Position numbers and translations under genes: made by a program
NCBI GenBank assembly: GCA_030407085.1
Contig: CM059586.1
Location: forward strand, 10,062,001-10,126,000
DNA: 64,000 nucleotides
Direction of reading: 5' to 3'
Source of the DNA: Trichopria drosophilae
Taxonomy: Eukaryota; Arthropoda; Insecta; Hymenoptera; Diapriidae
Notes under the pieces: model-generated
The model's database searches: none
Told to the model about the DNA's origin: nothing
Seen by the model: the letters and a program-made list of their open reading frames with translations, nothing else
Shown here: positions 33,808-46,500 of the stretch, piece after piece
Position numbering within the stretch: position 1 is the stretch's first letter
Layout of the letters: every line of letters begins with the position of its first letter

Positions 33808-36800
33808 ATGAGCCAAGTTACTTTTAGGTTCTTTTTCGTTGCCTTAATGTGTTTTATTATAAATTGTGAAAATGGTAAGATCAAATTTCTGACATTTCCT
33901 AGTTTATTTGTTGTTATTAAGTTATGAAAGTTGAGCTACTCGTACGTAAATGAAATATTTCGGTGAGCATCGATCCAAAAAGCCTTATACTTTCTTGACC
34001 GTTTTAAATATGCCTAATCGGGAGTTAAAAGATAAATGTAATTGTTAGTAATAGACTACAGATTGCAAACTTTTTTTCTTGTGACTGATTAAAAAATTAA
34101 CATATTGTTAATGTGTATACGTTCCAGTGGTATGGAATACCAAAATATCTCAAAATAGACTTTCTAACATTTTAAATTGCAGGTTTCCACTCTATTAAAA
34201 AAATGTTTAAAAATACGAAAAACTTGAATAAAAGCTGTTTGCAAGCATGTTATTTAAAAAACATTGAAATAGAGGATTCAATATGAAAGAAGACATTTAA
34301 CTTAATTGCTACATGCTATAAAGAAAAACAGGAGGCTATCCAATCACCTCAAATACATTACAAATAGCAAATTATAAATGACCAGTCCATTAGCCTATGA
34401 CAACGCTGATGACAACGATGAAGATGGTTATCTCGATATCACTTTTAAACACCAGAGGTTACTTACAAAACCTACCTAAAACCTACAACCTTAACACCAT
34501 TTTCAAATATATGAATTCTTTAACTACCAAACGTGCAGTTTTCATATGAACTTAAGCATCGTTTTATTTATAAAAATAATGTTTTTTTTGTAAATAGACG
34601 CATCCATTTTCGTCTAGTTTTGTAAATATATTTTTTTTTAGTCTTAGGGATGTTGGTTTTGTAGTGCAGGATTTAAGCTTCAGGACTAGAAGTTTCTAAC
34701 ACATCAATTTGAAGAGAAAAAAATAATGAAAACCCTCAAAATCTCGCTTTTGGGGTATTTACCTCCACTTTTTTTCAAAATACTGACGTGATATTCAATT
34801 TTATAACCCAGGATCGAAAACACTCCAAAACAAAAGTCTTATTTTATAGACCTGTATAATTTGGATTAAAAAGTAATTAATTCTTTTAAAATCGCGAAAG
34901 GTTCACCGTTTACGAATGTCGCTCAACTTTCAGCCTTAAAAATTAACAAAATAGATAATCATCTTCTTTACGTGTTCAGTGGATATTACGTCAAATAGCA
35001 CTCAAAATCAGTTCAGGAGTAATTCAATCACCACGCAAAATAAACAGTGCAAATCAGAATCTGGAAATAAAAGTGTAACAAACGAGTGCAATGTACTTTT
35101 TTATCTTTATGTGAAGGAAAATCTCGCTACTCGTTACAGACTTTATATAAATGACACTGAAAATTTGAAAAATTCAAATTTCTTTGAAAATCGAATCACA
35201 AAACTGATCATTCATGGATACTTAGCCCACGGAGATAAACCATACATAAAAACGTTCATCGACAATTATATGGAAGTTGGCGATTACAATGTGATTGTCG
35301 TAGATTGGTCAGAAGGAGCCAAAAAATCTTATGGAGTTGCTCGAAATGCTACTAAAGAGGTAATAACATTTATGAAGTAAATTATTTTATAAGTGATACT
35401 GATTATTATCTTGAAATAATTTTAGACAATTCATTTAAAACATTGTGGTTCTAAATATATCAACGATAAAAGGGACATGCAATAAAACTTTTAAAGTTAT
35501 TTTGCTTTTTTAACGAATTCTATAGTTGTCAAATTTCAAACTATCGATTGTTGTAAGAGTTCAGGATCCTCATTAATCATAACGTATCTGGTAATTTATG
35601 AAAATAAAATGTCGTATTTATTTAATTTTATGTAGAAAATCTATACAAAAACGTCGACTTACAAATGCAGCTTTTTTAATATCATTGAGTTCTTTATTTT
35701 AATTTTCCTAGGTATTATACCATTTTTATGCGCAATTGTAATGGATTCGATATAACACTAATGGTATAACTAGACACTGTAATACTTTTTAAAAATCGCT
35801 TTTATCATATTCAATATTCACCTTCCCTTTCTTATAAACTACAATAAAAATACATTTACAATGCTGAAGATAGTCAACTAATAACCTTATAATTATCGCC
35901 TAATACTCAAGGCTAATTCACCTGTATAAGACAATTTTAATAACTCTATTTAATGAGAGGTATTATTATTTTAATTGTTTCACAATTTTCAATGATGATA
36001 AAGATAGCATTTTTTAACTGCTTTTTCGAGTTTCGAAAAACAATTCGCAGACCAAAGTGAAATAAAATCATGAATTCCGTGCTATAATTATTTCGAACAT
36101 TTAAGGCGTACTTAATGTAATGACAAAATGATTCATTTCAATTGGTCGATTGTACATGCTATGAAATAATTTATATAAAATGTCCATAATTTCCACGTGT
36201 CAAACAAATCTAAGAATTTTAAACTCTATTTATCTCTGATAAACTATTAGAAACGTACAAGGTGACTAAAATTTATGAAAATCCCTAAAAGTCGTATTCT
36301 TTAAAAAAGGTAGAAGATTTTGGTATCAACTAAATAGTATGTATGGATTATTTATTTCCTGATTTGATGATTTATAAGGTATCTTGAGGTACCTTCAGCA
36401 GTAAGAAATGAAAAAATAATAAACAGTAGAATATATGTAGTATATTATAAGTAGACAATGTTGAATACAAAATTGTTAAGCATTGCAATATTATTTAATA
36501 TTTGAACAACTTTGAATGTCTTAATTCTGTGGCAGTCTAATATCCTCCGACAGTTCTAGAAATTGGAAGCTGCAACAAAACACAATTTTTTAAACAATGC
36601 AGTTCATAAGGCTGTGATAATTAACAGAAAGTAGTGGATTTACGTTGTATAAGCAATCTAAAAAAATAGTACTGTTATGGATAGATGTGATTGTCGCAAT
36701 TTCAGTATAAATAATTAGGTTTAATTGCTGTATTTGGTGTGGGTTTTCTGCAGTTTTCCCACACCATTAATTTCACGAATGTGAGTACTTCTATGAAGAC

Positions 36801-39115
36801 GGCTGCAGACGCCCAAGGAGCCATAATAGGATTGTAAGGTCCTTGGATAGTAGTGGCAATGGTAGGATAAGGGAGTTTCGAGCATATTTAGATAAATTGT
36901 TAAAATATTTAGTATTAGTAACGAAACTGTGTGAAAGAAAATCGATAATAAAGATTAAAGTCCGGTTCCTTGCATATTCTTGGATGGAGACGTAGCTTGG
37001 ATGATTATAGTACGGAGAGTTGGAATCTTTGCCAGTACTTACATCTAAGTAAAAAAGAAGTCCAAGAGTGTTTTGGTTGTAGGGATCCTGGCAATCCGCC
37101 TATGCTCGCCACAAATGGATAGTAGTCATTTGGTGTCGAGAGTAAAGAGAATTTATTCTCTTGAACTGGCCAGTTTGGCGAACAAGAAGTTTGATGGTTC
37201 GTAGCATGGGGGTAAGTATTGGTGAATGATTGATAATGAATAAGTTAATCGTGTTATCCACGTTTCGTGAAATAGTAATCACTCCTTTTAAATTTAAATG
37301 TTTATTCCTTTGTTTGTCCCTTCGTGAAAAACATATACGTTGTACTAGTTTTGTTTTCGTGTTAGTTTTTGACAGATCAGATTCAATCTTGACATTGAGA
37401 GAGAAGGAACCTCTTGTAACCTCCATTGCCAATACAAACATTTGGTCAAAATAAAAGTTCATTTTGATTTGCTGACCAAACAAGTGTGTTATTTCGTCTC
37501 ATTTATAAGTACGGTTGCATATTAGTCAAAACATTGTAGGTTACTAAACCTACACTGAACAAAAATAAGTCTTAAATTAAGACTAATAGTTAGCTAATTG
37601 TAAAGTGTAACAAAAAGAAGCTTTGTTCGATCAAAATGTAGACTTCTTCAAAAGTCTTAAAACTAGCTAAAGTTTATGAGCTGAAGAGTTTTAAAACCAT
37701 GCAATTAAAATGCATTATCAAAAATTACATATTGTTCAGAATTTGGACTTAAATTAAGCCGGTTAAGAATTTTATATTTAGATTATTTCTACTATCATAT
37801 CAATTCTTCAAAATGGCAGTTTATTTCATGAAATTTAAAACAAAAATTGGTAGTATGAAAATATAGTATTCTAAACAAAGTTTCAGTTGAACTATTTATC
37901 TTATAATATGTTGGGTCTGTTCATCACAATAAATTAAATTATGAATTTCAAAATTTTTACTTCAAATTCATGACCCCCATACTCAAAAACGTCTTGTAAG
38001 AAGATAGTTCAGCTGAAAATTTGTTTAGAGTTCCATATTTCTATACTGTTGATATTTGAAAAAAATGTTTTGAAATAAGCCGCAATTTTTGATATTTCAA
38101 GGATATTTCAAACATTTTATATACTTTTTATGCACTGTTCCGGTCATAGAAATCGCCGTATCGAAATAAAATTTAAACAAAAATGAACCTAAAAAATGTA
38201 CTTTTTTCACATGTTTCTGCCAAAATCATTAAGAAATATTCAATTTTTTAAAATTAGTCGCTCTACTAGCAACAAACTTCGGAATTTCGCCCTTGTTACA
38301 GAATATCCTATTTTAATCGTATTTTCTTTAAAGGTAGGGCATTTTCTGGCCCAGTTGTTGTCCTTCCTTGAACGAGAACGTGGATTGGACCTCCGTGATG
38401 TTCATATTTTAGGCCACAGTCTTGGAGCTCATGTAGCCGGATACACAGGCAGTTACCTAAATGGAAAAATCGGAAGGATTACAGGATTGGATCCAGCAAG
38501 ACCAGCTTTTGAAGTCCCAATATTAAATGACGTCGATGATAGATTGGATGAAACCGATGGTGTATTTGTGGATGTTATCCACACAAATGCCGGTAAGGCT
38601 GGATTTGTATTAGCAATTGGTCATGTGGATTTCTATCCAAATGGAGGAGAACGCCAAACAGGATGCCGAAATGGTCAGTAATAGTATAGTTCACATAACT
38701 ATTGTGCTTCTCTAATGTCTTTGCTGAATTTCATTGACTAATTAATGTGTCAGTAAAAAATATTCAATTACCTTTCCTAAAATACAGTTTCTTCTTTCTC
38801 CATGTTTGATATTTAAAAATGTTCTTTGTTTATAATTTAGACATAATTAGTCAGGTATTAAAAATTACTGAATGTTAAAACATATTTTTAGCCCTTTGCA
38901 ATCATTCAAGAGCATCTATGATAATGGCTGAATCGATTTTGAATCCCAAAGGATTCTTAGCCTTAAAATGTTCGGATTACTCATCATTTCGTGATTCAAG
39001 TTGTGGACTCAATGCAGAAACCGCATTCGTTGGTGAATTCGTCGATCCTGCAGCAAGAGGAGATTTCTTCCTGGACACCAATCCAAAATCACCTTTTGGA
39101 AAAGGAGTTTTATGA
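33808..39115 (+). CDS. Secreted lipase / phospholipase A1-like enzyme (336 aa)
   Basis: Four exons: 33808-33874, 34980-35359, 38334-38673 and 38892-39115, joined at GT-AG introns in phases 1, 0 and 1. Exon 1 encodes a signal peptide (hydrophobic FRFFFVALMCFIINC), implying secretion. The domain is a pancreatic-lipase-type alpha/beta hydrolase. The nucleophile is Ser178 in GHSLG, the acid Asp202 in GLDPARPAF, and the histidine His267 in CNHSR. The motif IIHGY near the oxyanion site is present. The histidine follows closely after the preceding Cys pair (short lid), and the total length fits phospholipase A1/lipase-like arthropod enzymes better than vertebrate pancreatic lipases. Substrate (phospholipid or triacylglycerol) cannot be decided from sequence; roles range from digestion to secretion in glands. 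The N-terminal 50 residues are Ser/Asn/Gln-rich and unusual. All catalytic residues are present, so it is probably functional. Confidence 0.85.
35360..38333 (+). other. Three-kb intron of the lipase gene
   Basis: Mostly AT-rich. A perfect 8-bp-stem hairpin (GGTGTGGG...CCCACACC) lies at about 36737-36767. It is followed to about 37480 by a less AT-rich stretch with open frames on both strands that I cannot identify. No exon of another gene is supportable. Confidence 0.4.
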
Positions 39116-39310
39116 TAACACAAAACGATACCATTTAATATTAAACTCATAATAGATTTATATTTTCATTATTTCTTCATTTTTTAACCGTTTTAATTTA
39201 ATGTAACAACTAATTATAGTTTTGGATATTTGTCGATCCTTTCTGTTATAATATGTAAATAAGCAATTGAGTACAAAAGTACATAAATAAACAGATCTCA
39301 CACTGGGATC
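39116..39310 (+). terminator. 3' UTR and polyadenylation signal of the lipase gene
   Basis: AATAAA at 39286-39291 is the best polyadenylation signal after the stop codon, giving a 3' UTR of about 190 nt. The sequence after it (TCTCATTTCATGTCGAG) is T/G-rich. Confidence 0.5.
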
Positions 39311-41231
39311 TCATTTCATGTCGAGTTAATTTATAATTTTCTTATATTTAAAATTTCGGATTCAATAACTAGTGGGTTTCATATTAAAAGGAAAACATCC
39401 CTCTAGCGTTTACAAATATAACTATTGTGAAAATGCGTTTTGCATTATATTGTTATCATACTGTACTTCTTCGCAGGAATGATTACAACCTTGCCCTGGA
39501 CACAATGATTAATTTTAAAAAATTAATTTTTCAATTTATTATTCTCTAAATTCCTTAGAGTGAAAAGTGAGCAACTTTTGATAGATTGAAATTATCACTC
39601 CGAGAAATTTAGAGACACATAAAGGCTAGTATAAAGAATTTAAGCATTAATTAATTCAAGTAGGTAAACGTTACATGTAACCATTCTAGAAAAATTCCAT
39701 TTTTTCGTAATTTCCAATCATTTTAATGTATTATAATAAGTAATGATATTTAGCTTGGTATTTACTTTTGTACTCAATTGTTTACTAGTCAGTGACTAGA
39801 GTTATTCGATTTGGCACATTACCCTCAAACATGGTGCACTTACACTCTATTATTTTGCTTGTTCTATTTTTTTCACGAATTTTATACTTGCCGATTTGAC
39901 GTGGAATCCCCATATATTTCATTAATCATATTTTTATACAAACATATGTACGTAGAATTATTTTTTGCTATTTACAATTACGTGTAAACTCTAAAAGTAT
40001 TCAATGTGTGCTTGTATTTGTAAATAATGTAGTATTTAAACATAATTTTGAATACAAGTCTTTTTATAAATACTTTTTGGACACCCGTGTGGATCAGAAA
40101 TGTCAAAGAGATTAAAAATGTATAATTTTACATCGCGAATTGATTACAGATAAGGTGATATGATGTGAAGTAGATAACTGAAAAATATAAAAACATTTAT
40201 TAAATATTTCCATTTATCTTATTATTTGATAAGATGCACTTTACGCATGATCCACCTATGCGATTAATATCGATTTAAATTTTAACGACTCATACTTCAA
40301 AAGGTAATTCAATTTAAATTATGAATAAATAATAACGAATACATTATATTTTGTACTAATTAAGTTTGTGAGTCCACAAAATATTTGTAACTTTTTGTTT
40401 GTTTTTTAAAAACTCTGCGCTCCAAGAAAAAATTAAAAAAGAACGACTCTACTAGGTCAAACTAATTTATTTTTTTCTGCAATCACATTGTTAGAATGAT
40501 AGAATTGTTTTCAAAGAATAAATATTTCACAGGACACGAAATTCAATATTTTACAAGTGAAAGGTTTGTTGAAGCTGTTAAAAATTCCTAGTTCGATAGG
40601 AATGTTACAATGTTTTTTTTTCAAGAGTAAAGAAGTAACTCCTTCCCTTCCTTCATTAAGAAAAACGTAAAATTATTAACCAGCCATGCTCGCTAGTAAG
40701 TACACGCAATAAAAAGAACGTATGTGTACTTATTCGCTGCGTTTTTTCCTTCATAACAATCTTTCGACATTTTATTTAAAAGTTTTAGCCTAATTAGCTG
40801 ACTTCAATACTGCTGCATAAAATGCATTTGCAATGGATGTTTTTAACATATAAATTAACTCTTAACCATTTATTTTGTTTATTTTATCCTATAAATATGT
40901 AGTTTGAGTTATAAGTAAGTACTTAATAATGTGCATTTTTAAGAATATTTCACTGTAACGATAGAAGATAATACGTAAACATTATAAAAAATATTTTTAG
41001 CCATATGTCATTGTTATTTCAAATCACAGAACCTATAAGAATTGCCATTACGAAATCAGGGGTCGAAAAGTAGAGTCCATTGTATCTGCAACAAATAACA
41101 TTTTGTACTTCAATATGGATAGGAAGATATTAATGATTTTGTTTATAAATACAGATCTTATAAATAAAATAATCTACGCATTATATCTGAACAAATTTTC
41201 ATGTAAACTCCAAAGCAAAAATTTGATACTA

Positions 41232-41459
41232 CAGTAGAGTCCCGGTATAAGTGCGTCTCGCTATATTTACGTTGTATTTACTTGTCTCCCCTCTCAGTTT
41301 CCCCCACTTTGCGGGCTTCAGGTAGGGCCTGCTGTGACGTCACGAACGTAACGCGACTGAGGGAAGTGGGAGGAGCGACACTCCCCTTATTTGGTAAATA
41401 TAACGAGTCGGGAGGAGAAGGCAAGAAACCGAGCATGTAACTATACCGGGACTCAACTG
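41232..41459. mobile_element. Pogo/Tigger-like MITE (228 bp, GC-rich)
   Basis: TA at 41230-41231 and 41460-41461. The ends CAGTAGAGTCCCGGTATA and TATACCGGGACTCAACTG are inverted with one mismatch. 'CAGTTGAGTCCCGGTATA'-type tips with TA duplication are typical of pogo/Tigger elements. The interior is strikingly GC-rich and partly self-complementary (CCCACTT against AAGTGGG). Confidence 0.75.
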
Positions 41460-41749
41460 TAATAATTTATTATGTGCCAAGAACAGCGCTTTCCAATGAT
41501 GCATATCAACAATTTTTAAATTCGGAAATGAAAAAGTTAAACACATTGTTTAAAAAAAAAACATGATATTTATTGGTTTTATTTTTAATCTATCACATTT
41601 GATTGGTGATGGCATTATAATTCCTCTAAAAGTCACAAAAATCGTGTCAAAGATACATTTGCTGTGAAATAGGCGCATTTCGGAAATCAAACATTTAAAA
41701 TCGCGATAAAATTGAGAATTTGTAATATCCTAGTCATATAAAAATTGCA

Positions 41750-42770
41750 AAATGCAATGAATTTTTATAAACCTTGGTAGCCAAGTGTTCTTGAAATCGC
41801 TGAATACGAATCTGAAGTCAATTTTTGAAAATAAAAATGGCCTTTTGAATATGTCGAATAAAAATGTTTGAAGTTTCACACGAAACTTATCATGTAAGAA
41901 TTTTTTTGGATCTACTATTTTGAATATTTAAAAACTTACCCAAATTCGTGATCAACAATCTCAAAACCATTTTTATAAAAATGAATTCTTCAAAATATTT
42001 TTCAGTCGAAGTACAGAAGATCCTGAAATTTTCCTGAACTTATCGGTTAAAATTTATCCTGCTTTTATATTTTACGATGAATTTATCTAAAACTTGGAGT
42101 TCAATTGTTTTTCGGGTTGCTGGACCCGAAACCCAGCATGAATACGGCAAAATTCAAAATGGTTAATTAAATATGGCGACTCAAAATTGATGTCAGATTA
42201 TATTTTGTAATAACTTTCATGTTTTTCAATAATTTTTTACAATTCTCTTTGTTTTTTGTCACTGAAGTCGAATCTGAAGTGAAAATCTCAAAATTCAAAA
42301 TGGCCTACGTAAGCTAGTGGCGACTGAAAATTTAAAACTTAACAATAAAATGTTCCCCTTTAACCTTTCTTTTAGATGCTTAATTAAACCTTTCAGTCAC
42401 GTGATTCAGTCAGTGGGTAAATATTGACAAACCGTATGCGACATATAGGTTTTGGGGTCGCTGAACGTCAGATTTTCAAAATTCAAAATGGCTGGTACGA
42501 TATGGAGGATAAAAAATTGGAATCGGTAGCAAATTTTCATAAAAATCGATACTCGGGGGTTTTTTGGGTTGCTGAATATGAATCCGGTGTCTGATTTCCA
42601 TGATTCAAAATGGCAAATCCAATATGGCAGATGGAAAATTGAAATATTCACAAAAATAATTACTTGTAGATTTTTGAAATTATCAAAATTCAAAATCAAT
42701 ATCATTTTCATATTTCATGTCTTTATATTCATCGCCACTTCAGATTTCAGCAAATTCAATCTTAAATTTT
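41750..42770. repeat. Decayed copies of the piggyBac-type MITE boxes
   Basis: At least five degenerate 'GGGTCGCTGAATACGAATC' plus 'AAAATTCAAAATGGC' units occur here, for example near 41800, 42115, 42270, 42455 and 42555. They match the interior boxes of the elements at 27491 and 30812. Ends and target duplications are not recognisable, so the copies are old or rearranged. Confidence 0.55.
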
Positions 42771-43526
42771 GACTCAGAGGCACGGGTCGATAATCACATT
42801 CGCGAAAAACTCGCGTACTCCTTAATATCGAACGATATTTTTCAACAACGGAGAAAATACAATCCGGCAAGACCATTTTAACCCCATGCTATGAAATACT
42901 ATTTTTTTTATAAATGCAGGCGCCATATTAAATCCGACATATTGAATTTTGTAAATGTAATTGTATTCTTTAATTTATGTCCTTGAAACAACTCATTCCA
43001 TACCATTTAGCATATGGCTATTACTAAATTTCCCTGCCTTCGAATTATATTCACAAAAACAAAGATTTTTGCCGATATATTTATTTGTAACAATTATAAA
43101 CAATTGTAGATTTACAAAATATCATCTAAAAATGAACAAAAATAGTATTTTACATTAAATATGAAAAAAAGACGTAAAAGGGCGCCACTACAGTGGCGTC
43201 TGTAACTCAAAAGTTTAAGAAATTGCAAACAAAAAATGAGTTCAAAAACAAAATTAATAACCAAGTAATACCAAAAACAAATTATTATAAACTTTCAAAA
43301 AATCACATTTTCATCCTCGCTTTTCATTTAGCACCCTCCTCATTTTAGGGTTCAAGGAAAGTTTGGAATTAAATTCAGCAACCGAAAGAGCCCGAAGGAA
43401 CATAGTTTTAGTTATCAATAGCCGTCTACCATTTTTGACATGAAAGTTGTCAAAAGGTCTTTATTTTCCGTTCAAACACAAAATGTTTAAAATAGAAAAC
43501 TAAATTGATTTATATGAAGTACTTAC

Positions 43527-46500
43527 CAATACCAGTAAAGTTAACATTGGCATCGTCTGCAGGTGCAAGTTTTACCTAAAAATATTTATAGTTTCATTGT
43601 TTTTACTATTATTTTTAATATTCGGTAAATAAAATCGCATAATATTGATTTGAAATGGATATTTTTTTATTTACTGAAGGTTTGTAAGAAACAATATAAC
43701 TTTAAACAAAAGTTATGAAAATTAAGAATAATTAACAAAAAATTAAATAAATTTAAAGATAACATATATTAACTATACCTTGTTAGTAAATATGTGAATC
43801 AATATAAAATAAGAAAATATCGATTATTAAATTAATTATTCTTTCAAATTATCTTAAGTCAATTTTGCATAAATTCAACCATTACACCAGGTAAAAGATG
43901 AAATATTTTAGAAATTCGTTAAAAAAATAATCAAATTTACTATGGTTTTAACGTATATTAAAGTCTGTCATCGTTAGTTAATAACTTTCATTGCAACCCA
44001 CTGTGAGCTTGGATTAACTTCAAACCAAAATTTCTTGCAATTCTTTTTCTATTATTGATTATTTTAAGACCAAAAAGAAAAAAATATGTCGAGGAAGTTT
44101 TAAATAAACTCAATTTTTTTATTTTTTTTTGTAAGTCATTATTTGCAATATTATTAAATTAACACCCACAAAAATCAGTTTGACTTTAAATCTTCTTATT
44201 AACCATCGAGGAAGATGTTTTATGTTTAAAAAGTCTGATAATTACGTTAAAACTCTAAAAAGTTTCAAAGCAGATATAAAAATAGTCGTTTGTCATCAAT
44301 TTTTCCATGATTTTTCAAAAATGAGCTGTTTTGTAGTAATATGATGTAAAAAGAATAAAACGATTTAAAAATCTGAGTAAAATGGAAAGAAGATTGGTTT
44401 ATCTTGGACAATTTTGAAGATTGGATCATTTAAAGTAAATTTTTAGCAAATAAAGTATTAGAATATTTTCTTTCTTCATACATATATTTTCATTATCAAA
44501 TTAATTGGTCTTTTATATATATATATATATTGAAAAAATTGTGTTGAATAATTTGAACAAATTTCATTCAAAAAGTAAAATATTTGTATCAACTTAAAAA
44601 CTGAAAAACAATTGTTTAATTACTACTCTTAAAACGAATGAAGGCTGTTATATTCACTCATAACTGATTGTAATCTCTTTGGTTACAATTAATACAAAAT
44701 TGTTATAAAAACCGTAATAATGTTTATTTTTAAAAATCATTAATGCATGGTCAACGAAAGTATAAAATGAAAATTTTAAAAAATATCAAAATTTCGATAC
44801 TTAAACATTTTTATACACTAAATTGAGAACGATTTTAGCGTTAAAGACAGTGCTCTAGTTCTTTAATTGACTAAAGGAAATAGAGGTTATTTTTAATTAT
44901 TTGTACGATTATTAATCTGGTAAGTATACCGATAATTATAACTCGAAGTGGTTCTTTAGAAAATCTACCGTGATCGAAGGGTGTATTTAAATCTATTCAA
45001 AACAAACCAATATTTTCTTCAATTCTTTTATGAATCTTATGTACTTTGATTCGTTTTAGCATCAATTTAATGTAAAACAGCTCACAGTTACTAAATTTTT
45101 TAAAAATTGTTGACAAACTTTTATTTTATCAACCTTTTGGAAAATTTTAAGGAATCAAAGTAATTATCGGGCGATTTTATCATGAAACACATTCTTCGAT
45201 GTTAATAAAACTCTACAATAACCTAAAAAAATCGAAAAATTCAGTTTATTTCAAATTTCCTTGAGTTTTTCTTTTTGGTCGTAAAATAATCGAGTGGCAC
45301 CACTGAAACAATCAGAAGAAAAATTGGTGCAAGAACTTTTGGGTTGAAGCCCACCATGAAACAATATATTTACTACTTTGTAAGTATAAAAATTTTGGTT
45401 TAATGCAAAATTAAGAAGACTAGTTTCATTTCAAGTCTCACAAGTAGTGAAAGTTTTGAAAGTGAATTACTAAAGAAAATGTCAGCTTAAATACCTCCAC
45501 ATCCTACATTGGAGCACTTGCAGCTTTCACCGCAGCAACACTCGCATCTACTTTCTGAAATAAAAATAATTTCTTTATACACTAGTTCATAAAAAATTCT
45601 TTGGCGTTTCTAAAATTTCGATAATACTTGAATCGGTTTTATTACATTTTTATAACTAATAATGATCATATACTTGTGATTTCTGATTATAAAAATGTAT
45701 TGTCTCTGTCTCAAGTAACACAATTAATTGAGAATATAGACATTTAATGAATGTTTTTTTCTTTTTAATAAATTTTACCTAAATAAACAATGTTTTTGTA
45801 ATAAAAGCACATGTTCTTATGTTAACCCATTTCTAGCCGAAAATAAAAAATTTGCACATAACTTTCTGCGCTGTACCTTTTTATGTAAATGAAGTTAAAA
45901 AGTTGAAATAAAATAAAATGATTGACCAGTCGACAAATTCAGAAAAATAAATTCTTAGTAGAACAAACTGTTAGTGTCTTTTTAATTCCAAATGAGTTAC
46001 AATCGAACGGTCTTTGCAGTAAATAATCTACTCCTAATTGAGGGTAATATTAATGATTTACTCCGCCGGTTTCAAATATGCACTCTTTACTAGTTTAAAT
46101 AAATTACTCCAAATGATTTGAAGCATATTTTAGCATTGGAAATAGCAATACGGACGATTGCAAAACGTGATCGCGTATTTTTCATCTAAGTTTTCTTAAT
46201 TTTATGAACTGAATTGAAACATACTTTAAAGAATGTTCATTAGATTAGTAACCATAAGATTGAAGCGAGAAACATTGACAAATTAATGAAAAATACAAAA
46301 AATGCCCATAAAAAATGTGGTATGTGATAAACTTGATTTTAACAATTAACATTTGAAGATTATGTATTAGTTTAATTATCACTTATCGTCACAATTTGTA
46401 GTGTCTTGGGTTGTTACTGGATCAAATAATTTATATTAGTGTAAGAAAATGAAATATTACAACTTCCAGCTGCCATCACGGAGCCATTAATATATATTTT

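Larger units (their letters stand above)
39311..43526. other. Intergenic stretch with MITEs between the lipase and the small metallothionein
   Basis: No gene seen. It contains a pogo/Tigger-like MITE (41232-41459) and decayed piggyBac-family boxes (41750-42770). A short hairpin GGCGCCACTACAGTGGCGTC lies near 43181. The last non-coding exon of the minus-strand metallothionein should end somewhere near 43.2-43.5 kb, but I could not place it. Confidence 0.4.

Noticed and set aside
36700..37483. Possible gene or transposon in the lipase intron with a strong GGTGTGGG hairpin
   Set aside because: No family could be recognised, the frames on both strands are broken or uninformative, and no inverted ends were found.
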